A stretch of DNA of 64,000 nt from Brachycybe producta. Lineage: Eukaryota > Arthropoda > Diplopoda > Playtdesmida > Andrognathidae. Position numbers and translations under genes: made by a program. Each line of letters begins with the position of its first letter. Within the stretch, counting starts at the first letter, position 1. Under the pieces are notes generated by a model. The model worked only from the letters and a program-made list of their open reading frames with translations. It searched no databases and was not told the origin of the DNA. Location of the stretch: NCBI GenBank assembly GCA_036925085.1, contig JAUPFP010000107.1, forward strand, positions 62,001 to 126,000. The letters run 5' to 3'. Below are positions 55,952 through 64,000 of this stretch, in pieces.

Positions 55952-57366
55952 TGTTTCCATTTGTTTTTTATTTACACCAAATATTTTCCATAATCCCCCG
56001 TTTGTTAGTTTTTAATGGATTTTGCACGTGCTTCTTCTCGATGACTGATAGTGATCGTTTCTGGTGGAGACTTGAAAGTGAACGGAGACCGCGCGAGTTT
56101 AAGCGGGAAGAGGGGTGGCGGAACTTTTGATATCGGTGAATAATGTTTCTCAATTCGTTTCGTTGGTTCTCCCATCCCCTCCCCCCTTTTTCCGTTAAGA
56201 TTTCTACCTTATAATTTTTTTTTAAAGAAAATCCATTACAATTAGGTTAATGTGGTGATATATAAATGCTATTTGGCTTTCCCGGTTGGGCTGTGAATGG
56301 TCCTAGACGTACTTTGAAGTATTTTTAAAGTCCACTTTTAAATATAAAGCCCCTCTTCCTATATATATATATATATTATATACATAGAAATAATTATACG
56401 TGTATATTTATTATTTGATCATGTTCAGTTAGGCGTACGAAAATTATGTGTTTTAAATTTCTAATTATGTGATGGCTGGTTTTAAGACACTTTCCTCCTC
56501 CCCTCCAATCACCCCTCGGCACCTTTTTTATTCATCATCAAAAGTACTCATTTTGTGTTTTGTTACACAAATTAGTGATTTCCCCTTTTTTGTTGTTTTT
56601 TTGAATAAATCATCTTTCCATCTATTTCATTTCTGACATTATTGGGGGGGGGGGGGGGGTCTGTTCAACAATTAATTAATTATGACATTTGGAGCTAATT
56701 GTTCACTGTGCTCAGCAATGGTGTGCCATTTTGACACATTCTCCAAAACCCACTTCAAGTGGGTTCATCAATCACACTTTGGGTCTTTTACTGTGAAAAA
56801 GCACCTTTTAAGAGTCCACTAGTAATACATTATATATAAATATATATATATTTCCGTTTACATTTTTAGTTTTGTCTTTTTCATTTATTTGTGTGTAAGT
56901 GTTATATTATGTGTGTATATTTAAATGTCTGTATATTAAGTATGACAAACTTGGTGTAAGCGAATAACAAATTACTAGACCAAAGCTTTTTTTTTTCATC
57001 TACCTCCCCCCTCACCTCTCACAATTAATTAGTAATTAATTAATAATAGTCATAATTAATGTGTAATGGCAAATTTCCGATCTTGTTTTTCATTCAAACT
57101 TATATTTAGTTATTTCTTTCTGCAACATTATCGCATTTTTTAATATATATATTATAAAACACCCCTCTGCACTTCATATTATATTTCTGATTGCAGCTAG
57201 AACAATTATAATAATTAAATTTTTTCGTGTTAATTTACTGAATTACACTTTTTAAATTTATACTTAAAAAAATTTGAAACTTAATGAATTGTTCTTGATT
57301 AAGAAAGAGCACTGGGAGAAAATTTTTCATTTTATTTGTTCAGCTTTTTGTTTTCCGTATTCTTTT

Positions 57367-57546
57367 CACACGAATCACTTTCGGTGGTCGAGTTGAACTG
57401 CAAAATGTGGTTTGCTTGTCGCCGAAACCGATCATTTGAGTCGACTTTTTTTTGTAGTTCCAACCACCGTAGCCGACTCGAGTGGTCGGTTCTGGTGCAA
57501 GCTAATTACATTTTGCAGTCGAATTCGACCACCAAACGTGGTTCAT
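57367..57546. mobile_element. MITE-like element, type B
   Basis: The left end CACACGAATCACTTTCGGTG and its continuation GTCGAGTTGAACTGCAAAATG pair with CATTTTGCAGTCGAATTCGA followed by CCACCAAACGTGGTTCAT. About 180 bp; the best-preserved inner arms of the three type B copies. Confidence 0.7.
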
Positions 57547-60500
57547 TGATGAAAAAAGGGTCTTAGTGTTTTATTGGCATATACATATGGTAGATTTTAT
57601 GCGAGTTTGCTTTTATCAAGAGAAGAAACACCATTTTATTACATTATGGCTTATTTCACCTGGAAGAAGAGTTACTCATTTTGCCTACTTATTGATAAAT
57701 AGTGCGAAATAGGGTCCACTTAAAAAAAAAACAGGATGGAGATAGAAATTGTTTCAAAAATGTGTATCATAAGAGTATTGGTAAAAGGTGTCTGAACTCT
57801 CTCTCTCTCTCTCCACCTTCTTATTTCTTGTTAGTTTTGGCAACTTTTTTTTTCTGAGAGCTGCTATTAGATTTTTTTTTGTTTGCTGGAGGAAGGGGGG
57901 GGGGGGATATTTGTCTTTGGGGGAGAAATTTAGAAGGATGCGACGCAAAATCCATATTGTCTTACCTGTTTTTTTTTTAGTTTGTTGGAACATTTTTAAG
58001 TGAATGTTTTCTTTTTGTTAAGATTTATTTGTTAATTTTCTGGATTGTTTTTAGTAAATTAGTAATTAAAAATTTTAAGTTTTTTCTTCTTCCACTCTGA
58101 ATTTTTAATTATGCACAATCCGATTAGTGATCAATAACTTAATATCGGTCTTCCTTTATTTTATTTTAAATTAAGAGCTCATTTTTGCGCGTTGTTGGTT
58201 AAATAGCTGCTTTTTATCATCAATGAAATAATTATTATGTCAAACGAAAACCCAAACCCAATTTGTATAATTCCTCGATGAATCGAGTATATTATTTCTG
58301 TTGTAATTATGTCCAGTGTAATTTTGTATGTTTATTATGGAGGGTTGAGTCCTGTGCACCAACACTTTGTGAGTGAGAGACCATTTCCCTACACTTCCTT
58401 GCATGAAATGGGCCCATATAATGATGACCAATTCCTGCTTCTGATGTGTCCGTTAAATAATAATTGTTGAATATATTGAAATTGGTTTTGGGGTTATTGG
58501 TTCTCAATTTTTAAGCCGGGAATTTTGTGTGTGTGTGTGTGTATCGTGGGCCACCTTTTTTTTATTAATTATATATAAATAATGTGAATGTGCGCCATAA
58601 ACTAGAAACATTGGGCACCTTAAATGTAAAAAAAAAACACCAACACAGAAGGACACTTAATTATATGTCAATATGGATTCATCATTGAAAATACATCAGT
58701 TGTTATTTGAAAAAAAAAATGATAAAACTATTGTTGTGTAACATTTCGTGATATTCCTGTTTTACATAAATTCTAATTATTATTTCTCCAATTCACGTTA
58801 AATGACTGTTTTTATTGTTTTGTGCTTCTATTATAATGCTGCTATTGTCATATAGTCTCATTATTAAAATGTGTGCTGCGTGTGGAACCTGGAAAAAACG
58901 ATCATTTTTAATATTTTGTCATTTTTTCAATTTTCTTTTTTAAAAATGTTCGAAACTTGTTTTTTTTTTGGCAGACATTTGAAAGAAAGGGTGCTGATGA
59001 TGTGGATCCAAAAATAATAAAAGAAGGCACAGATGGGACTTTTGTACCGTGTCCCTGTGTCACCACTATATGGAAGTTTTTGAAGAGGCCTTTTGATGGT
59101 GGGATTGAGCCCTTTTTTCAGCCCCTTTCTTCATTTTTTATTATATTATGTAACTTATGTAAAATGATGAAGCATTTTTTTTTCTCCTCTCTCCGACATT
59201 ATTTACATAACAAAAAGTAGGATCCACTTTAATAAAGGTACTCCGGTAAGTGTACTTTTAAATTTTGAATTAGAGAAATTACTCTGCGTGCAGTCAAGAA
59301 GGCCTGTGACAGAGGGACAAAAGTCTCATTGTAGCATGTGAAATGCATTGTCAATTTGCAATGTGTGTTCTGGGTGCAGCTGATGAATTAAAGAGTCTCC
59401 TCACGCGCAGAAAATCCTCTCTGCGAGAGACTTCCATTGTTCTTATTCAATATTTTTTATGTCAAGGAGAGACAGGTGTGTGTGTATTTGTGAAATGTTA
59501 CCAATTTCCCCCTTTTAGAAAGATGTGCAGTGGACTCATCTGGTTCGCTGAGAGTTCTCAGTGGGAAATCTTCTTGTTTTGACGATTTCGTCGATTTGTG
59601 GTGGTGGCACAGCTGAGAGTGACTACAGCTGATCAAATTATTGAAGAAGGCCATCAGGAATTCGAGATTCCCATCTGCCACATACTCTCTCACCTTAAGA
59701 GAGGGAGGGAGAAAGAGAGCGCAAGAGGCCTGTGTCAACAATACTAGTATAGGGGGCTCGCCAATATTTAAATAAACTTTAGCTCATTGGCTTCGTTCTT
59801 ATCGAAACTGAGTACGAATATGCAGTTTATTTTCGACGGAAACACCAAACACGTGCATAAAACGCGTGCAAATTTACATGTCATTTCAAAATATATTTTT
59901 AGTAATATGTGTTTGGCCTATAGCCAAATCAATTTTAAATCAAATCAAGTGATTTTTACATCCAGCCCCCCATAAACCTAATTTAACGTAACCTACCTAA
60001 AATAACTTAAAAAGGCCCAAAAAGAACTTTTTAAAATACCATAGACCTATACTACTATGTAAATTCTAATTTTTGCAAAGCGTTTTTTTTGGGGGGGGGG
60101 GGGGGCTTGTGTTTGATGCTTTCGTGTTTGCATATCCGTAGCCAGCTCGATAAAAATATGGTACATTATGATGGTGTATATGCTATTGCTATAATATACT
60201 GTATTATATATTTTAATTATATGCTTTCAAAATAAGGTGAGAATAATTATTAACAAAGCTTTTCATTCTTTTTATGTAGATTGAAATGTAATTCTTCCTG
60301 TTTGTCCATTGGATCGAAAACGTGTCTTAATCGTGTTCGAAGAAGGAACTTGACAAGTTGAATCTGCCAAACTGATCAAAGTTGGAAGAATCTCAATTTT
60401 CCTAATAAATGAAAATGATATGATGTGTACGGTAACTGGCTGAAAGAATGCGTATTTAATATTTCGAGATTTTTACCTTTTTTTTTCCTTCAATTTTGTT

Positions 60501-60651
60501 GCGTCACAAAATGTGATTGGTTTTCTTTTATATTTAAGGTTTAATAAGTAGGTTTCAGTAAAAAGTTATTAATACTTTGAAGCCGTATATAAATGAAGCT
60601 AAATCAAAAGTGGTGGACCATAAACATTTGAAGAAGTGTGTCACGTGTGAC

Positions 60652-62645
60652 ATGTCGCAAGTTGGTTCTATGGAAGATTTGCACAATGATGGTGGTGGTG
60701 GTGGTGGTTTGTGGAGTTACGTTCAGGAAAGTGGAAGCCAGATCACCTTGCAGCGAGAGGCCGAAGAAGGAGCCGGAGGACGAGATGGACGATTGCAAGG
60801 AGGCCAAGACGATGATAAAGTGTCGGCCGACTCCACCACCTGCGGTTGGTGGCTTGTGCGTCCTCAATGGCTTCAGAGTTTCAGTACTTCCAAGTGGGTT
60901 CTCTTCTGGTTGTGCTGGGCCGCGGCCATTCAAGGGATGGTGGTCAATGGGTTCGTAAATGTGGTCATCACCACTATCGAGAGGAGGTACAACCTTCGTA
61001 GCACCGATACGGGACTCGTGGCCGGAGCCTACGACGTCGCCTCCTTCCTGTGTCTCGTTCCCGTGTCTTATTTCGGTGGCCGTAGTTCTGGAAACAAACC
61101 TAGATGGTTGGGTTGGGGAATGATCTTCATGGGAATGGGTTCGGTTCTTTTTTCCTTGCCGCATTTCACTTCTGGCTTGTATACGTTTGACTCTCAAGAG
61201 GATGGAGTCTGCTCGACCACCAATTCGTCTCGTTCCGATCACACTTTCGACTGTTCTCTTTCGTCCTCACTCTCCAACAATAAGTACGTGTTTATTTTGG
61301 CGCAGTTGTTGCACGGGATCGGTGCTGCTCCACTTTATACTCTAGGTGTCACCTATATCGACGAGAATGTTTCCACTAAAATGTCTTCTGTTTATATCGG
61401 TATCAAATCCAACCTGTATTACGTGTATGGATAATTATTTTGTGGGTTTTGGTTGTATTTTCAGGTATTTACTACTCGATGGCAATCGTAGGTCCAGCCA
61501 TTGGTTATTTGGTCGGTGGTCAATTCCTCAAGATCTACGTGGACGTCGATACGAAAAGTACGGTACTTTAATTCTCATCTATTTAAATATTTTCGGTTTT
61601 TCTGACTGTGGATGCTGTCGATTTAGTTTAGAAATTAGTCCGAGTAGCGGCGTTTGGGTTGGAGCATGGTGGATTGGTTTTCTATTATCGGGTTTCTTGT
61701 CTTTTATCGTCGCCGTCCCCATCATGGCCTTTCCAAAAGAGCTTCCAGGTAAACGTATATTGAAATTACACGATTGTATTTCGAAATCCCCCGTGTAATG
61801 TTCTCTTCATTTAGGTTCTCGTGAGATTCGGATGCAGAAAATATCCGAAGCCCATCGAAGCTCGTCGGAGGACGATGTCGTCAATAAAGTTGGTTTTGGC
61901 ACATCCACCAAGGATCTTCCCAAGTCGCTTAAAATTCTCGTGTCCAATCCGACGTTCATGTTCCTCAATTTTGCTGGTGCCTTCGAGGGTACGTCGACGT
62001 ATATACGTGGCGAACGCATATTTTTTTTTAATAAGATCTCGTCGATATGGATTCTGTTTCATATGTTTCAGCACTTCTTCTGTCCGGATTTGCCGCTTTC
62101 CTTCCCAAATACATCGAGTCTCAATTCAACGTGGCTGCCAGTTGGTCGGCCATTCTAGTCGGCAAGTGAATCGTAAATGCGCTTGAACAATTGATGTGGC
62201 TTGATAGATGTTTTGAGGCGCCGGACACAAACTTTTTTTTTTACTAATAACATTCTGATAATATTCAATATCACCTACAATTCTAGTTTTCAAAATACGT
62301 TAATTTTTTTTCGTAATGTTTCTCCTAAAAGAATGTTTGAATGAAAACCTTAAATCTTCTAAGAATGAAAGGGAATTCCACTATGAGCCACTTTAAACCA
62401 CTAAGAAGCGACTTAATTGCGATTCTGCGCGTTTCTTTTCTCGCTTTAGGTTGTGTGACAGTGACTTCTGGAGGAGGTGGGACATTTCTTGGAGGCTACC
62501 TCATAAAACGCTTTCAGTTGCGCTGCGCCGGCATCATTAAGATGTGCGTCACCTGCGCCTTCATCTCGCTTTGTTTTTGCGTCCTGTTCATCTTCCACTG
62601 TCCGAATGTTCCATTCGCAGGTGTCAACGCATCTTATCGCAGCAG
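60652..62645 (+). CDS. Organic anion transporting polypeptide (OATP/SLCO), 5' part
   Basis: Six exons seen: 60652-61399, 61465-61557, 61632-61748, 61815-61988, 62072-62161, 62450-62645; 472 codons. A Gly-rich cytoplasmic N-terminus leads to TM1 (WVLFWLCWAAAIQGMVVNGF) and the OATP signature blocks VVITTIERRYNLRSTDTGL, YDVASFL and GGRSSGNKPRW. TM2-8 follow, and the last exon contains TSGGGGTFLGGYLIKR. The Kazal-like extracellular loop and the last helices are absent, so the gene continues past the window or is broken by the insert after 62645. OATPs are Na-independent plasma-membrane carriers of steroids, conjugates and drugs. The ATG at 60652 is the first in frame; an upstream 5' exon is possible. 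The fifth intron is GC-AG. Confidence 0.9.
62162..62449 (+). other. GC-AG intron of the SLCO gene
   Basis: The donor is G-GCAAGT and the acceptor CGCTTTAG. A GT four bases further on (GTGAATCG) would shift the frame, whereas the GC donor joins AILVG to CVTVTSGG in phase. The intron also contains a fragment of a type A element near 62283-62340. Confidence 0.7.
62283..62340. mobile_element. Fragment of type A MITE-like element (right end)
   Basis: ATTCTAGTTTTCAAAATACG followed by TTAATTTTTTTTCGTAATG and CTCCTAAAAG resembles the type A right end. No left end is seen. Confidence 0.4.
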
Positions 62646-62805
62646 GTGATCTTTTTCGTATTATTATTATTATGGATTATGAATTAACAGCTGACGTGGC
62701 ATTTAATGAAACGGTAGTTCGTCGTCAATTGAAACGATGACGTTTCCGGATCTCATTGGAGTTTGCGCTTCAAACTGTCACTGTTCCGTAGATCCCCCTG
62801 TAACT
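62646..62805. other. Start of the sixth SLCO intron
   Basis: Begins with donor GTGATC after the exon ending at 62645. No further SLCO exon is recognised between here and the end of the window. Confidence 0.5.
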
Positions 62806-64000
62806 TGTATCGCCTTGTCGTGGTGCGGGGGCTTGTCGGGCCCTCCGAGGGCTGTGTCGGCCAAGGTGCAACCAAGCCGGAGTGGCCTCGGAGATCAGCC
62901 CTACTAAATGATACAACTATCTTCTCTCTGTGCCATATTCCTTACTTTCTATATATGGCAACACCTCATTCTACCCTTCCCATGGCGCCACGCGTTATTC
63001 TTTTGGAAACCACATTTTATCCAAGTGGGGACTCAGGCAAATAACATCTTGTCATCCCGAACCAACCTAAGCCCCTTTGATAACCAGCAAAGGAGGTAGC
63101 GTAGGTGAACCTGGAGAACATTCAAGGGTATCATTGAAACTACCAGGTTGCCAATGCTCAAGGCTTTATTTGGTTACAACCGCTCGATTGGACTATGAAA
63201 TCAGAACTTCTATACCTTTCACGTGGGGAACACACTCCCCAGAACGTAACCAGTCTGGAAGGAGACACGTGAATCTGGTAGACCTTGGAAAACGTGGATA
63301 CCTACCGGCACCATGAAACCAAAAAGGGGAATGGTACCTCTCCTTTACGGAGACTGGTGTTATACGCTGCAGGGCTATTGGCACGCCCTAAAGAGTATAC
63401 TAGGCATAGTGGTCAGATATATCCCGGTCTAGAAGGTCTAGGGCAGTAAGAGCAACCAGGGTGGGCCGGGTTTGCCCTCTGGCCACTAGGGTTCATCCCA
63501 GCGGCTAAGACAACTCGGGCCGGAGACCCGTTAGCGCTCCTTGGAAAGCTACCCTGTTGGAGGGGAAGCAAGGAATCCAACCTGGAAGCTGTAGAAACCC
63601 GAAATAAATACCACTGTTGCAACGTATGATGGAAATAAATAACTTGGTACCACTTGCCTCTACTTCAAATCTCGTGGAAGTAGAGAAGAGCCCGTCTAGT
63701 GAGCAGGGCCTGGGGATAAATAACCCCATGATGAACACGGACAATAATGAGGTTACGATAGACATACCTCCTAACCTGGAAAGCGCATTCCGAACAGAAT
63801 GGGAAAAGGTGATTATCCCTAAAATCACAAAAGAAGCGGAAAGCTATATTGCTGAATATTGCAAATTGAATACGGGAGTAAACCAGGGCCGTAAATTAAG
63901 AGTAAAGGATGCTTTCATCAAAGATTTGGAACGAAGATCAAGAAAAGAACTTCTCGAAAAACTGCTGAAGACTGTGGGAGTCAATGAGAATACAACAAGA
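62806..64000 (+). mobile_element. Probable 5' part of a retrotransposon, truncated by window end
   Basis: From about 62806 the composition changes abruptly: GC-richer, few homopolymers, several self-complementary blocks (GGGCCCTCCGAGGGC near 62838). No splice-supported SLCO exon occurs. A long frame opens at ATG 63626-63628 and runs to 64000 without a stop (125 codons); it is hydrophilic and Lys/Glu-rich with helical character (LERRSRKELLEKLLKT). A long structured leader followed by a frame is typical of non-LTR retrotransposon 5' ends, but no reverse transcriptase is visible and the family is not recognised. An alternative is a separate gene. Confidence 0.4.
63626..64000 (+). CDS. Open-ended hypothetical frame, possibly retroelement ORF
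   Basis: Starts with a tandem ATG (MMEINNLVPLASTSN) and is open to the window edge. Acidic in the middle, then basic amphipathic. No zinc knuckle, RRM or endonuclease motif lies in the visible 125 residues. Confidence 0.4.
   Translation, partial: MMEINNLVPLASTSNLVEVEKSPSSEQGLGINNPMMNTDNNEVTIDIPPNLESAFRTEWEKVIIPKITKEAESYIAEYCKLNTGVNQGRKLRVKDAFIKDLERRSRKELLEKLLKTVGVNENTTR

Larger units (their letters stand above)
55135..60651. other. Region between Argonaute and SLCO genes
   Basis: The left part probably holds the Argonaute 3' UTR. No protein gene is recognised on either strand in 5.5 kb. It contains a (TTG/CTG)n repeat, a 16-G run (56644-56659), a type B MITE-like element (57367-57546) and a 15-G run (60091-60105). 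A frame at 58975-59200 begins after a TTGGCAG acceptor-like site but has no recognised homology. Confidence 0.5.

Noticed and set aside
55906..56130. Poly-leucine frame as a gene
   Set aside because: It is the CTG/TTG repeat read as codons, with no conserved sequence after it.
58957..59220. Frame after an acceptor-like site between Argonaute and SLCO
   Set aside because: No recognised domain, no partner exon and ordinary AT-rich codon use in its second half.
59457..59741. 94-codon minus-strand frame
   Set aside because: No start context, splice support or family similarity; surrounded by repeat-like sequence.
60577..60651. SLCO start at 60577
   Set aside because: The codon is TTG. The first in-frame ATG is at 60652; an upstream coding exon remains possible.

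Overview
This is a eukaryotic nuclear window. Its genes are split into many short exons with GT-AG introns, often 60-100 bp long, set in AT-rich DNA full of microsatellites and long poly-G/poly-C runs. The gene set points to an ecdysozoan or other protostome, most likely an arthropod: a big brain-like aquaporin, an AGO1-type Argonaute starting MYPIGQ, a juvenile-hormone/microsomal-type epoxide hydrolase, an OATP transporter and a GRL101-like leucine-rich-repeat receptor. A degenerate TTAGG-like tract lies at the left edge. The species cannot be fixed from sequence alone.

Layout from left to right. SETD4-like SET-domain methyltransferase (+, 599-2605). A convergent, complete 27-exon GRL101-like receptor (-, 2926-23047) with a signal peptide, 12 LDL-receptor class A modules, an LRR cap, 7 LRR exons, a 7TM domain and a tail; one 8.5 kb intron separates the signal-peptide exon from the rest. 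Epoxide hydrolase (-, 25753-27570). Two unassigned candidate exons (+, about 28299-28740). An IR-rich intergenic stretch, then eEF1B-delta (+, 31533-35266), convergent with a FAM8A1/RDD-type membrane protein (-, 35421-36677). Acid sphingomyelinase (+, 37756-40919), convergent with big brain-like aquaporin (-, 41519-47147). Argonaute (+, 49031-55134), about 5.5 kb without a recognisable gene, then the 5' two-thirds of an OATP/SLCO gene (+, 60652-62645 and beyond). The window ends in an open reading frame behind a GC-richer leader that may be a retrotransposon inserted in the SLCO gene.

Exon structures were built by hand from splice sites. For every complete gene the summed exon lengths are divisible by three and give proteins of family-typical size: SETD4 418 aa, receptor 1198, epoxide hydrolase 470, eEF1B-delta 379 (279 without a cassette exon), FAM8A1 327, sphingomyelinase 607, aquaporin 501, Argonaute 882. 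The genes look like independent housekeeping, signalling and trafficking genes; nothing suggests a functional cluster.

The most distinctive unexplained structure is a population of short non-autonomous inverted-repeat elements (MITE-like). At least five TIR types are present. One type occurs about eight times, and every copy lies inside an intron of the receptor, eEF1B-delta, sphingomyelinase, Argonaute or SLCO genes. Other items of interest are a 100-codon in-phase cassette exon in eEF1B-delta, a GC-AG intron in SLCO, LDLa modules lacking the first and third cysteines, and nearly abutting poly(A) signals of two convergent genes.
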